From: JAAYJM01 sp964498585
Lineage (GTDB): Bacteria; Bacteroidota; Ignavibacteria; Kapaibacteriales; UBA2268
Assembly (NCBI GenBank): GCA_964498585.1
Contig: CAZCHH010000007.1
Coordinates: forward strand, 6,290 to 70,289
Direction: 5' to 3'
Length of the DNA stretch: 64,000 nt
The position numbers were made by a program, and so were the translations under genes. Positions 54,489 to 63,274 of this stretch are shown here, piece by piece (positions within the stretch are counted from its first letter, which is position 1; every line of letters starts with the position of its first letter). The notes beneath the pieces were generated by a model. That model made no database searches. It was not told where the DNA came from and saw nothing but the letters and a program-made list of their open reading frames with translations.

Positions 54489-54854
54489 ATGATTGTTTTA
54501 CATATTATTGGTTTGCTAATTTTATCATTTTTCGCATCTTATAGAAGACAATATGGGAAAAAAATTAGATGGAATCTTAGAGGTCCTCAAAGACTGCATA
54601 GAATGATACCTTTAGAGGATAAAGTTCCTTCAATTAAAGAAATATATAAAGATGATCCTCAATCATTATATTTATGGAAGCAAGGAACAAAATAACTTAT
54701 TATCGGGGAAGTTTTATATTGTATCGTATTTATATGGATTTTAATAGTTTTCCCTGGTAGTTTTATAAAGCATATAATTATTTTTGGTTTTTATTATATT
54801 GTCCCAATGTTAGTAATTAGGTTTTTATCTGGCGGTAGAGATAAGAATAATTAA
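54489..54854 (+). pseudogene. Small membrane protein interrupted by an in-frame TAA
   Basis: From ATG 54489 (GGAAGAAG upstream) the frame gives a membrane helix (IVLHIIGLLILSFFA), a basic loop ending YLWKQGTK and TAA at 54693-54695. The same frame stays open for 52 more codons with two further membrane helices (VLYCIVFIWILIVFPGSF, IIIFGFYYIVPMLVI) to TAA 54852. The pattern suggests one 121-codon gene with a nonsense codon. A short frame just before it (54347-54478, MLFIPKYYNKLAEREDLLDS...) may be a companion or relic. No family recognised. Confidence 0.45.
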
Positions 54855-54931
54855 TAAAATTTGGAAATGTTTTAAAAAACCCTTTCCCCGAAGGGCTTTC
54901 TTAAATATTCTTTGAAAACCTTATTTTACTT

Positions 54932-55046
54932 AAAAACCTTAGTAGAGAAAATGAACCAAACATAATAACCTTATTACCTTATTTTTTGAATTCGATAGGG
55001 TAATAAGGTTTGGGGTCTGTAAATGGAAATTTTTCCTACTAAGGTT
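54932..55046. repeat. Inverted pair of REP-like elements upstream of the IS200-type transposase
   Basis: AACCTTAGTAG at ~54936-54946 with AATAACCTTATTACC at ~54963-54977 is one unit in minus orientation. AATAAGGTTTGGGG (55002) with CCTACTAAGGTT (55035-55046) is the next unit in plus orientation. They face each other around TTCGATAGG as in bacterial interspersed mosaic elements. A further AAACCTTAGTAGA lies at 55147, just before the tnpA start. Confidence 0.65.
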
Positions 55047-55163
55047 AATAATGAAAGATAAGGTTTTATTGCTTTTTTAAAATAATATCATTGTTTTTTT
55101 GAAAATGGCACAATAATTTCCTTTCATAACATTATTATTATCAATAAACCTTAGTAGAAATAT

Positions 55164-55604
55164 ATGAAAGTTGAATATAATAATCTTTATACTCATTTTG
55201 TTTTCACTACTCTTCACCGTGAGGCACTAATTAGAGAGGAGAATAGAGAACGGATTGAAAAATACATTACAGGCATTGTAAATAACAATGGTTGTAAAAT
55301 GTATGCCATTTATGCTAACCCTGAACATATTCATTTTCTTGTTTCACGTTCTCCGGATATTGACGAGCAGAGGTTAGCGACTATAATTTCAAATAGCTCC
55401 CAAAAATTCATTAATGAAAATAATCTATGCGGTAATAATTTTCAATGGCAAATCTCCTGCTCAGCTTTTTCAGTTTCAAAGGCACATGTTGATAAAGTTT
55501 GCAAATATATTTTGAACCAACAGGAACACCATAGAAAACATACTTTTGCAGAGGAGTATGATGCATTTTTAAAGTATTATCAGCAAACATTAAACAATAA
55601 ATAA
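55164..55604 (+). CDS. tnpA: IS200-like / REP-associated tyrosine transposase (Y1)
   Basis: A 146-residue Y1 HUH transposase. The HUH motif is seen in YANPEHIHFLVSRS and the catalytic Tyr in VCKYILNQQEHHRKH. The first strand YNNLYTHFVFTTLHREALI is typical of IS200 TnpA. It is flanked on both sides by REP-like palindromes with CTACTAAGGTT, and the same palindrome is found alone at 2889. It moves single-stranded DNA by cutting at hairpin ends. Whether it is an autonomous IS200 or a RAYT is undecided; the isolated repeat copies and lack of a clear second gene favour RAYT-like behaviour. Confidence 0.85.
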   Translation: MKVEYNNLYTHFVFTTLHREALIREENRERIEKYITGIVNNNGCKMYAIYANPEHIHFLVSRSPDIDEQRLATIISNSSQKFINENNLCGNNFQWQISCSAFSVSKAHVDKVCKYILNQQEHHRKHTFAEEYDAFLKYYQQTLNNK

Positions 55605-55651
55605 GGTTATAAGGTTTTGGGGTTGGTTTATCAACATTTTCTACTAAGGTT
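55603..55651 (+). repeat. REP-like element downstream of the IS200-type transposase
   Basis: AATAAGGTTATAAGGTTTTG (overlapping the tnpA stop) followed by TTTTCTACTAAGGTT at 55637-55651. It is the same bipartite unit as at 55001 and 2889, in plus orientation. Confidence 0.65.
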
Positions 55652-55810
55652 AATAATGAAGATAAGGTTTTTGGAATTCTTATAATTTTCTCAATCCCCA
55701 CCTCAAAGGGCTTTTCTACTTATTATGAAAAGCCCAAAGACGCAAACTTTTGTTTGGCAACTAATTGTTCTGTTTCTTGGGGTGCTTTTAGGAAAGTTTG
55801 AGAGAATCAA

Positions 55811-55841
55811 TTCATCCGATGACTTCAAGTCATCGGATGAA
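55811..55841. repeat. 31-bp perfect palindrome
   Basis: TTCATCCGATGACTT, a central C, and the exact inverted arm. It sits at the 5' edge of a T9SS sorting-domain relic, in the position where the gene's coding sequence is broken. Confidence 0.75.
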
Positions 55842-55917
55842 TGTCGAACATCTTCCTGCTGGTTTGTATTTCATCCAAATTGGAAATTATAGGCAAAAAT
55901 TTATTGTGGTAAAGTAG
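55837..55917 (+). pseudogene. T9SS sorting-domain C-terminal relic
   Basis: The frame reads NVEHLPAGLYFIQIG then NYRQKFIVVK and a stop, the standard end of a type A T9SS sorting domain. No complete gene precedes it; upstream is a palindrome and non-coding sequence. It is the last piece of a lost secreted-protein gene. Confidence 0.6.
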
Positions 55918-56029
55918 AAGTAAATTGAAATTATGATTTGAAATTAGCACTATCTAATGAGCATTATTCCTTAAAATATATCATTTCGTTGTGCGTTTAC
56001 ATTCTTTTAGAAATTATCGGCATTAACTT

Positions 56030-57199
56030 ATGGAAACGCTTTATCAGAAATTTGGAACACTTTTAAAGAATACAAACCTAACATTTAAACGCTATTTGTA
56101 TGATAAAGTTTCATGGGAAAGCAGAATGGTTGGTATTGTAGGACCGCGTGGTGTGGGCAAAACAACAATGATTTTGCAATATATAAAAGAAAACCTGAAC
56201 AATAAAAATACATTGTTTGTATTTGCAGACGATATGTATTTTAGTGAAAACAGGTTAATAGATATAGCAGGTAATTTTTATAAAAATGACGGTGAGTATC
56301 TATTTATTGATGAAATTCATAAATATGAGAATTGGTCTCTAGAACTAAAAAACATATACGATTCATTTCCTACCTTAAAAGTTGTCTTTACCGGCTCATC
56401 TGTTCTTGATATTTTAAAAGGTTCATCTGATTTAAGTCGCCGGGCAATTATTTACAAGTTGCAAGGACTTTCCTTTCGGGAATTTATAAAACTTTTTCAT
56501 AATTTAGATACTGAAGTTTTTACATTAGAGCAAATAATCAACAATGAAGCTAAACTTGCAAATATCCAACATCCTTTGCCACTTTTTAAAGATTATTTAA
56601 AAAGAGGATATTATCCTTTCGGACTTGAAGATGAAATGAATCTTCGTCTTGGACAAATTATTGTTCATACCTTGGAATCAGACATACCTCATTATGCTAA
56701 TTTGAATGTGGGAACAAGTCGTAAATTAAAACGCCTTCTTTCGATAATTGCAGAAAGCGTTCCATTCAAGCCAAATTTTACAAAAATAGCTGAATTAATT
56801 AACGTTAGCAGAAATTCACTTGATGACTATTTCATTTATATGGAGCAAGCTGGTTTGATTGGGCAATTGAGAAGTGAAGCAAGTGGTTTACGTGGTTTGG
56901 GAAAAGTAGATAAAGTATATTTAGATAATACTAATATTATTTATAATCTGGTTGGGCTTAAATCAGATGTTGGAAACTTGCGAGAAACTTTCTTCTTTAA
57001 TCAGATGAGTGTAAAGAATGAAGTAATTGCTTCAAAAAAAGCGGATTTTGTTGTTAATGGTTATATTTTTGAACTTGGTGGAAAAAATAAAAAACAGAAC
57101 CAGATTGAAAATGATGGTAAATCATTTTTAGTCAAAGATGATATAGAATTTGGGTATAGAAACGTAATACCGCTTTGGGCTTTTGGTTTAAACTATTAA
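56030..57199 (+). CDS. AAA-type ATPase with DUF4143 domain
   Basis: A 389-residue protein of the AAA_14/DUF4143 family. Walker A is GIVGPRGVGKTTMI (~38-51), Walker B LFIDEIHKYENW, sensor FTGSSVLDI. The C-terminal DUF4143 part contains a winged-helix-like segment (KIAELINVSRNSLDDYFIYM) and the conserved VYLDNTNIIYNL and ELGGKNK nuclease-like region with KADFVV. Proteins of this type are frequent in accessory DNA of Bacteroidota and archaea, often with toxin-antitoxin genes; their biochemical role is unknown. It stands alone between a sorting-domain relic and a HicBA module. Confidence 0.85.
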   Translation: METLYQKFGTLLKNTNLTFKRYLYDKVSWESRMVGIVGPRGVGKTTMILQYIKENLNNKNTLFVFADDMYFSENRLIDIAGNFYKNDGEYLFIDEIHKYENWSLELKNIYDSFPTLKVVFTGSSVLDILKGSSDLSRRAIIYKLQGLSFREFIKLFHNLDTEVFTLEQIINNEAKLANIQHPLPLFKDYLKRGYYPFGLEDEMNLRLGQIIVHTLESDIPHYANLNVGTSRKLKRLLSIIAESVPFKPNFTKIAELINVSRNSLDDYFIYMEQAGLIGQLRSEASGLRGLGKVDKVYLDNTNIIYNLVGLKSDVGNLRETFFFNQMSVKNEVIASKKADFVVNGYIFELGGKNKKQNQIENDGKSFLVKDDIEFGYRNVIPLWAFGLNY

Positions 57200-57231
57200 A
57201 AATTTTATTTGATTTAACATATTATTAATTG

Positions 57232-57311
57232 ATTGATATTTCACATTTTCCAGCTGGCTTCTGCTTTTTTCAAATAGGGAATTATTCAGAAAATTTATGC
57301 TTGTGAAATAA
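57232..57311 (+). pseudogene. Second T9SS sorting-domain relic, frameshifted
   Basis: IDISHFPAGFCFFQIGNY followed, after a one-base shift, by RKFMLVK and TAA. It is the same type of sorting-domain end as at 55837 and closely similar in sequence (PAGLYFIQIGNY). It is followed by a palindrome (CCAACATCTTCAAGATGTGG) at ~57341 and by ~120 bp resembling 1980-2100. Confidence 0.5.
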
Positions 57312-57337
57312 GATAGCTGGAATATATCGAAAAAGAT

Positions 57338-57490
57338 ATCCAACATCTTCAAGATGTGGCACATCTAAAGGTGCTTGAGTTTTATTTGGAAGATGGATTT
57401 TAGAGAAAATTTTGCTTTTAAGGAAAAGTTTAGTAATTTGAAAATAAGAAAGTTGATAATTAAATTTGAAAGCATTGCATACTTTTTTTT
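57338..57490 (+). repeat. Palindrome plus ~120-bp repeat shared with 1955-2100
   Basis: The palindrome ATCCAACATCTTCAAGATGT is followed by blocks TAGAGAAAATTTTG, TAATTTGAAAATAAGA and TTGAAAGC in the same order and spacing as at 1955-2100. Both copies end shortly before a toxin-antitoxin gene. The rest of the gap to hicB holds nothing I recognise. Confidence 0.55.
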
Positions 57491-57622
57491 ATTCTAATAT
57501 AATCAACAATTATTTACTACAATAAGGCGGTTGGAAATTACGTCAGTTTTTTAAAAAAAAATATAATTATTTAACCAAATAAATATTAAATAATTTTGCT
57601 AAAAAATAGATAAGGTAGAAAT

Positions 57623-57835
57623 ATGATTTATAGAATAATAATAGAAAAAGGCGAGGATTTTGGTTTTGTAAGCCATTGTCCTGCTATTCCAGGATGTCAT
57701 TCACAAGGGAACAATATAGAAGAAGCTATTGAAAATATAAAAGATGCGATTAAAGGATGTTTGGAAGCATTAGATTCCAATCTTATACCCAGAAATGAAT
57801 TTCATAATGAATTGTATATGGAAGTTGCAATATAA
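57623..57835 (+). CDS. hicB: HicB-family antitoxin
   Basis: A 70-residue HicB: MIYRIIIEKGEDFGFVSHCP and AIPGCHSQGNNIEEAIENIK are the standard partial RNase-H-like fold, ending before any DNA-binding tail. It neutralises HicA. The stop shares one base with the hicA start (TAATG), so translation is coupled. Antitoxin precedes toxin here, the reverse of the E. coli order but common elsewhere. Confidence 0.92.
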   Translation: MIYRIIIEKGEDFGFVSHCPAIPGCHSQGNNIEEAIENIKDAIKGCLEALDSNLIPRNEFHNELYMEVAI

Positions 57836-58068
57836 TGCCAGATAAATTACCTGTTGTTTCCGGTAAAGAAGCTATGAAAGCTTTTGAAAAAGCAGGATGG
57901 AGATTTGTTAGAGTGAGTAGTAGCAGACATTACATATTCAAAAAAGAGAATTTTGTTACAACATTATCAATCCCTAACCATAAAGTACTTGACAGAGGTT
58001 TATTGAGAGCTCTTATCAGAGATGCGTATATGTCAATTGATGAATTTTGCTATTATTTGAATGATTAG
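57835..58068 (+). CDS. hicA: HicA-family mRNA interferase toxin
   Basis: A 77-residue HicA with dsRBD-like fold: VVSGKEAMKAFEKAGWRFVR, the catalytic His in SSSRHYIFKK, then TLSIPNHKVLDRGLLRALIR. It cleaves mRNA when free. Intact and directly coupled to hicB. Confidence 0.92.
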   Translation: MPDKLPVVSGKEAMKAFEKAGWRFVRVSSSRHYIFKKENFVTTLSIPNHKVLDRGLLRALIRDAYMSIDEFCYYLND

Positions 58069-58124
58069 AATAATATTATTTAAAATTTTATAAAGCATAT
58101 TTATTCAATTTATTGAGGAAAGAA

Positions 58125-58328
58125 ATGAGAACTGATAATATTATTAAGCAAGAAGGATTTAATGCTCTTTCTGAAAAATTGAATATTGTTGAAGTCGAAA
58201 GATTCCTTTTGCTATTAAACAGAGAAAAATTTGACTACACAAAATGGCGAATAGAATTGTTTGAAAACTTAACTATCGAAGATTTTTCTAATCAGGCAAT
58301 GAATTATGTTCATAATTCAAATAAATAG
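58125..58328 (+). CDS. Small antitoxin-like protein
   Basis: A 67-residue protein from ATG 58125 with GAGG 6-9 nt upstream. It reads MRTDNIIKQEGFNALSEKLN and ends with EDFSNQAMNYVHNSN; the middle has VEVERFLLLLNREKFDYTKW. I believe this is a small family often found with toxin genes and presumed to be antitoxins, but this comes from memory and no partner toxin follows. It lies 57 nt after hicA. Confidence 0.6.
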   Translation: MRTDNIIKQEGFNALSEKLNIVEVERFLLLLNREKFDYTKWRIELFENLTIEDFSNQAMNYVHNSNK

Positions 58329-58589
58329 AAAAATTCCTTTTTTTTCGTAATCCTTTCATCTGATTAGTATTTCTATTAATGATTCCAAAAAGCAGCTTCT
58401 GATTTAATTGAAGGTTTGTATCTGATAGGAATTATTCTCTCATAAGTTCAATATCTGCAAAATGTTAGACTTCTTTGCTTTCTTTATCTCTCTGTCATTG
58501 AACTGTAATTTTTGTGATAAAGATGATTAAGAAAGAAAGACTTATCTCAATCTCAGAACTCCTTACCCCTCGTAGTTTGCTATTTCTTA

Positions 58590-58925
58590 GGCTTGTCATT
58601 CTGAACCCCCAAATAAAGGAAGACCTTTATTTAAATGGAGATGACATAACTAAAACTGTCATTCTGACGGATGTCAGAATCCATTTTAAAAATAGTTTTT
58701 ATAGGTCATTAGTTATTAGTATTTTACTAACAACTAATGGTCAATGACTAATAGCTAAAAAGCAAGATGGATTCTGACATCCGTCAGAATCTATCTTTAA
58801 TATCGAAAAAGAACAAGATGGATTCTGACATCTGTCAGAATGACAATTCATATTGTTTATGACATTTTATAATGGAATTTATGTTAGTCATTTGTCATTA
58901 GTTTGTAACTACTAATGACTAATAG
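58590..58925. repeat. Cluster of dispersed palindromes
   Basis: This gap (58329-58954) holds no gene. ATTCTGACGGATGTCAGAAT at ~58663-58682, its inverse at ~58770-58789 and a variant at ~58821-58840 belong to the family that is also found inside the coding sequence at 63682. GTCATTAGT/ACTAATGAC hairpins lie at ~58702-58750 and 58894-58919. The last one is 36 nt from the stop of the sortilin-like gene. Confidence 0.75.
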
Positions 58926-58954
58926 CAAAAATTACAACTGACAGCCGACAACAC

Positions 58955-61900
58955 CTACCTTGGCAATCTTCCCGGCGTCCAGGGTGCATTCATTTTATCA
59001 AGCTCATTTTCAATTGATTTAATATCAACTTCTGTTATTTGCTTTAGCTGTTTTATTATATCTTTTATTCCTTCGTCGGCAATTTTGAATGACATTTTTT
59101 GCGTTTCAGTTATGTCCTGTGAAGTTGACCAGACGCCCCAAAGTATGTAATTAAGACGGTCTGTTACAGCTGGTGGCTGGTTTTCGTTTAAACGTGCAAT
59201 GGTGCTGTTCCCATTTAAAATTACGTCAATGTCTATTAATTGTAGTTCAATCTCACGGGCTTTTTTAATTAAACTATTTTGTGGATTTACTGTTGCAAGG
59301 ATTGCTTTTTTAATTGCTTTTATTCTTGTTTTTAAATCTTCAAGATAAGAGTTTGAGGATAAAACAGATAACTGCAAATTTAGCAATTGCTTGCGAAATT
59401 CAACCAATTGTTTGTTGTCTTTTGAAGGAAGAGTAACGTTATTAAGTGGTTTTACAATAAACTCCTGTGGTTCTGTAAGTTTCGTAATTTCACCATTATC
59501 ATATTTTAAAATTGAAACGAAATATTTTCCCGGCAAAACGTGCATTCCGGAATATCTGTTGATTTGTAAGTCTTTTTCAATTGGAGATGTATTTGGATAG
59601 CATAAATCCCAGTTTACACGGTTAATGCCTTTTGTTGGGCTATGCGTTAATTGACGGCATACGTTACCTTCCTCATTAGTGATTTGTAAAATCAGATAGC
59701 TGGTTTCTTCATTATCTTCTTTAAACATTTGGTCTAATGTAGGATAGTCAATTGGTTTTCTTTCCTTTTCTAATTTACTTTCCTGTTCATGTCTGCTTTG
59801 CTTGAGAGTTTTGAAAGCATCTTTAATGTAAAATGTAAAAGTTGCGCCGTATTCAGGATTCTTTGCTCTATAAAAAGTTTCGCCATTGTCGCTTTTTGCT
59901 TTTGATTCATCTTGATTGAACATAAAAGCATCTTTCACTGGAAAGAAATAAATATCTTTTTGTAATACTTCATTATTTAAAGTTCTTAATGGCGAATAGT
60001 CATCTAAAATATAAATTCCTCGCCCAAAAGTGCCAACAATTAAATCGGACTCACGTTTTTGTATTTCCAAATCTCGGACTGCAATAGTGGGAAAGCCACT
60101 GCTTAATTTCGTCCATTTTTCTCCGCCGTCAATTGAAAAGTATAAAGCAAATTCAGTTCCGCAGAACAGCAAATTTGGATTAACAAAATCTTCTACTATT
60201 GTCCAAACCTGATGATTGTTTGGTAAATTTCCAGCTATTGATTTCCAACTTTTTCCCTTGTCGCTGCTTTTAAACAAATATGGCTTGAAATCTGCTCTTT
60301 TGTGATTGTTGAAAGATGCATAAACTATGTTTTCATTATGCTGAGAAGCAAACAAATCGCTTACATAAGTTGTGTCTGGTAAACCGTTTATTGATTTTAC
60401 AGCAGTCCAGTTTTTTCCACCGTCTTCTGTTACCTGGATTAAGCCATCATCAGTTCCAACGTAGAGCAAATCTGGATTTACAGGAGATTCAGAAAGTGCA
60501 ACTGAATTGCCATAAATGGAAGTAGAAGCATTTTTTGCAACAGCATCAATGCTTTGGATTTTACCCATTACTGGCAATTTATTTCTGTCAATCTGCCTTG
60601 TTAAATCTGGTGAAATAGCTTTCCATGTATTTCCACGGTCATCGCTTCGGAAGAGACGATTTGCTGCAATATAAAGGCGTGTAGGAGAGTGTGAACTGAT
60701 AATTAAAGGAGTATCCCAGTTCCATCGCAATTCTTCGCCTTTTTCTGGTTGCGGCTGAATGTAAAATACTTCACCGCTTTTTCTGTCGTAACGAACTAAA
60801 TTTCCATACTGCCACTGTCCATATACAATATCTGGATTCGTTGGGTCAATTCGTGCCTGATAGCCATCGCCACCTACAATTAAGAACCAGTCTTCGTTTG
60901 TGATACCACCGGAATTTATTGTTCTCGAAGGTCCGCCCCAGGTGGAATTATCTTGTGTGCCTCCGTAAACGTAGTAGAATGGTACTGAATTATCTGTAGC
61001 TACTCTATAAAACTGCGAAACAGGTAAATTTTCAAAGTAGTCCCATGTGCTGCCTCTGTCGTAGGTTTGATAAAGTCCGCCATCTCCGCCAACAAACAGA
61101 TGATTTGTATTGTCTGAGTCAATCCAGAAAGCGTGGTCATCAACGTGACGGTATCTGTTGCCGAGCGACCTCCATGTTTTTCCGCCATCATCGGTTACCT
61201 GCAAATAAGTGTCCATTGAATACACCCTGTCCGGATTCTTTGGGTCGCAAAATAGTTCCTGATAATACTGGGCACTTGAATTTTTATAATTATATCTTTT
61301 TTCCCATGAAGCTCCTCTGTCGGTTGAACGGAAGAAGCCGCCGTTATCTTCTGTCGCTTCGATTAAAGCATAGACAATGTCTGGATTTACTGGTGATACT
61401 GCAATTCCTATTCTACCAAGTTCGCCGCCGGGAAGTCCGTTTGTGAGTTTGTTCCAGCTTTTGCCTCCATCTGTTGATTTGTGAATGGCTGCTTCCGGAC
61501 CACCGTTAATTAAAGTCCAAACGTGTCTTCTGCGTTGATAAGATGCAGCATAAATCACATCGGGATTTCTTGGGTCGAAAGCAATATCGCTAACACCGGT
61601 ATTTTCACTAATTTTTAATACACATTCCCAGTTGCCTCCACCATCTGTTGTTTTGTAGAGACCACGGTCGCCACCAGCACCCCAAAGAGGTCCTTGAGCA
61701 GCAACGTAAACAACATTACTATTTCGAGGGTCAATCAATATTTTACCAATATGTTCAGATTTTTCTAATCCAACGCGGTTCCAACTTTTTCCTCCATCTA
61801 TGGATTTATAGACGCCATCACCATAAGCAACACTGCGCTGGCTGTTGTTTTCACCTGTTCCTACCCAAACGATATAAGGATTATTTGGGTCAAGAGCTAC

Positions 61901-62200
61901 GCAACCAATCGAATAAGACGACTGACTATCAAATATTGGAGTAAAGCTGGTGCCATTGTTAGTGGTTTTCCATACTCCACCGGAGGCAACTGCTACGTAA
62001 AATGTGGATTTGTCTTGAGGATTAACTGCTATATCTCCAATTCTGCCGGAAATTATACCCGGTCCGATTAAGCGAAGTTTCATTCCACTTAATATTGAAC
62101 TTGTTAGCAAAGTATCTTTTGCACCTGATTTCTTTTCTGCATAACTGTTTATGCTAAGAGTAAGAAGTAAAGCAAGAAAAAAGAATATAAACTTTTTCAT
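58955..62200 (-). CDS. Sortilin/VPS10-like beta-propeller exoprotein
   Basis: A 1081-residue secreted protein: signal peptide MKKFIFFFLALLLTLSINSY, then about 700 residues of repeated propeller blades with the Asp-box-like S/T-x-D-x-G-x-x-W motif (KSIDGGKSWNRVG, KTTDGGGNWECVL, RSTDRGASWEKRY, QTYDRGSTWDYFE, KSSDKGKSWKSIA). The C-terminal ~300 residues include a strand-rich domain (LILQITNEEGNVCRQL ... GINRVNWDL) and helices. Such large Asp-box proteins are common in Bacteroidota and Ignavibacteria and are annotated as glycosyl hydrolase or sortilin-like; catalytic function is unproven. No T9SS sorting domain is seen at the C-terminus (PWTPGRLPR). It stands alone. Confidence 0.88.
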   Translation of the reverse strand: MKKFIFFFLALLLTLSINSYAEKKSGAKDTLLTSSILSGMKLRLIGPGIISGRIGDIAVNPQDKSTFYVAVASGGVWKTTNNGTSFTPIFDSQSSYSIGCVALDPNNPYIVWVGTGENNSQRSVAYGDGVYKSIDGGKSWNRVGLEKSEHIGKILIDPRNSNVVYVAAQGPLWGAGGDRGLYKTTDGGGNWECVLKISENTGVSDIAFDPRNPDVIYAASYQRRRHVWTLINGGPEAAIHKSTDGGKSWNKLTNGLPGGELGRIGIAVSPVNPDIVYALIEATEDNGGFFRSTDRGASWEKRYNYKNSSAQYYQELFCDPKNPDRVYSMDTYLQVTDDGGKTWRSLGNRYRHVDDHAFWIDSDNTNHLFVGGDGGLYQTYDRGSTWDYFENLPVSQFYRVATDNSVPFYYVYGGTQDNSTWGGPSRTINSGGITNEDWFLIVGGDGYQARIDPTNPDIVYGQWQYGNLVRYDRKSGEVFYIQPQPEKGEELRWNWDTPLIISSHSPTRLYIAANRLFRSDDRGNTWKAISPDLTRQIDRNKLPVMGKIQSIDAVAKNASTSIYGNSVALSESPVNPDLLYVGTDDGLIQVTEDGGKNWTAVKSINGLPDTTYVSDLFASQHNENIVYASFNNHKRADFKPYLFKSSDKGKSWKSIAGNLPNNHQVWTIVEDFVNPNLLFCGTEFALYFSIDGGEKWTKLSSGFPTIAVRDLEIQKRESDLIVGTFGRGIYILDDYSPLRTLNNEVLQKDIYFFPVKDAFMFNQDESKAKSDNGETFYRAKNPEYGATFTFYIKDAFKTLKQSRHEQESKLEKERKPIDYPTLDQMFKEDNEETSYLILQITNEEGNVCRQLTHSPTKGINRVNWDLCYPNTSPIEKDLQINRYSGMHVLPGKYFVSILKYDNGEITKLTEPQEFIVKPLNNVTLPSKDNKQLVEFRKQLLNLQLSVLSSNSYLEDLKTRIKAIKKAILATVNPQNSLIKKAREIELQLIDIDVILNGNSTIARLNENQPPAVTDRLNYILWGVWSTSQDITETQKMSFKIADEGIKDIIKQLKQITEVDIKSIENELDKMNAPWTPGRLPR

Positions 62201-62355
62201 AAAATTCTAAAATAGTAATGAATAAAATGTTAAAATAATATATTTCAATGAATTGATAAAATTAAATTAAGGGGATTTTAAAATATTTTATTCATACTCA
62301 GTCATACGACCAACAAGTAGATAGCATGACTTGAAAAAATCTTATTTTCAAAGCA

Positions 62356-62625
62356 CTAATAAACTGAATCATGATAACCAATATCAATAAGCAATACTTT
62401 TGAGTGAGAAATGAAATTGAAAATTACTCTTGTTTTATAATCAATGCTGAAAGCAGAATAATTTTTAAGTTTTCCGCTTAATTTATGGGTTTTTAAAATT
62501 GGATTGTATGGATTTTCTTTAAATAAAGTAAGTTTTTCATAAAATTTAATTTTTAAGTCGTTATTATTCTTCGTTAGCTTTTTATAACAATTTTTAAATC
62601 CATCATCTAAAAATATTTCAATCAT
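62356..62625 (-). CDS. RelE/ParE-superfamily toxin
   Basis: An 89-residue toxin; start ATG 62625 overlaps the antitoxin stop by 8 nt. The core THKLSGKLKNYSAFSIDYKT then RVIF and DIGYHDSVY is the RelE-like YoeB/YafQ-type pattern with the usual basic and aromatic residues. It would cleave mRNA on the ribosome. Earlier in-frame codons would read through the antitoxin gene and are rejected. Confidence 0.85.
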   Translation of the reverse strand: MIEIFLDDGFKNCYKKLTKNNNDLKIKFYEKLTLFKENPYNPILKTHKLSGKLKNYSAFSIDYKTRVIFNFISHSKVLLIDIGYHDSVY

Positions 62626-62833
62626 TTTCAAGAAACTCCATAATTTCATTAACGTTTCCGGTAAAGCATTTTTGCTCAGAAAAGTTCTTTTCTGCCTCTT
62701 TTGCTCGTTCAAAAATAGCATCTCGCCTTTCATCAACGATTTGTTTGTTAATTAAATCAAGGAACATTTCTTTATCGTCGAATGATAATTCATTATATAT
62801 TTCGTAAGCTTTATTTATTGTTGCAGTTTCCAT
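62618..62833 (-). CDS. Antitoxin partner of the RelE-like toxin
   Basis: A 71-residue acidic helical protein (METATINKAYEIYNELSFDD, RRDAIFERAKEAEKNF, EIMEFLEND) whose last codons overlap the toxin start. The pattern ELSxDDKEMFLDLINKQIVDER occurs in antitoxins paired with RelE/ParE toxins. The DNA-binding segment is not clear. Confidence 0.8.
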   Translation of the reverse strand: METATINKAYEIYNELSFDDKEMFLDLINKQIVDERRDAIFERAKEAEKNFSEQKCFTGNVNEIMEFLEND

Positions 62834-62929
62834 TTTTTACCCTTATATATTTTAATACTAAAATAATACTTTTTTAATTAATTTTAAAATAACATCTAAA
62901 TTGAATTATTTGAATTCAAAATACATACT

Positions 62930-63274
62930 TTATTTTAAATTTAGAAGTGATAGTAGAGAAATTTTAAGTGAATATAAATCTCTTTTTGATAATATTCCTA
63001 ATTTTTTGATAATTAAATTCTGCTCTATTGTTGCTATTGCAGGTTTTATTGTTGATGGCTTTAAAAGTCCGGCATTTTCCCAATCATATAAAATGCAATC
63101 CCCAACAATATTTTCTTTTATTACATTACTTGTTATGGCAATAATAACAATATCAGAAGTACACTTGTTAAAACTTGCTGAACTTATAACTACAGCAGGT
63201 CTTTTCTTTGTAACAAACAGATTGCTAAAAGGAAATGACACTAAAACAACATCTCCATTTTCATAATGAATCAT
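62930..63274 (-). CDS. PemK/MazF-type mRNA interferase
   Basis: A 114-residue toxin: YENGDVVLVSFPFSNLFVTK then KRPAVVISSASFN is the MazF/PemK beta-barrel start with its FPFS loop; DIVIIAITSNV and LLKPSTIKPAIATIE follow, the latter holding the conserved Ser/Thr. It appears intact, unlike the related module at 24569. Its start overlaps the antitoxin gene by 14 nt. Confidence 0.9.
   Translation of the reverse strand: MIHYENGDVVLVSFPFSNLFVTKKRPAVVISSASFNKCTSDIVIIAITSNVIKENIVGDCILYDWENAGLLKPSTIKPAIATIEQNLIIKKLGILSKRDLYSLKISLLSLLNLK

Noticed and set aside
58514..58747. Plus-strand 77-codon frame
   Set aside because: Composed largely of dispersed palindromes in a non-coding gap and has no recognisable domain.
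61045..61446. Plus-strand 133-codon frame
   Set aside because: Antisense to the sortilin-like gene and Cys/Arg-rich as expected of reversed Asp-box repeats.
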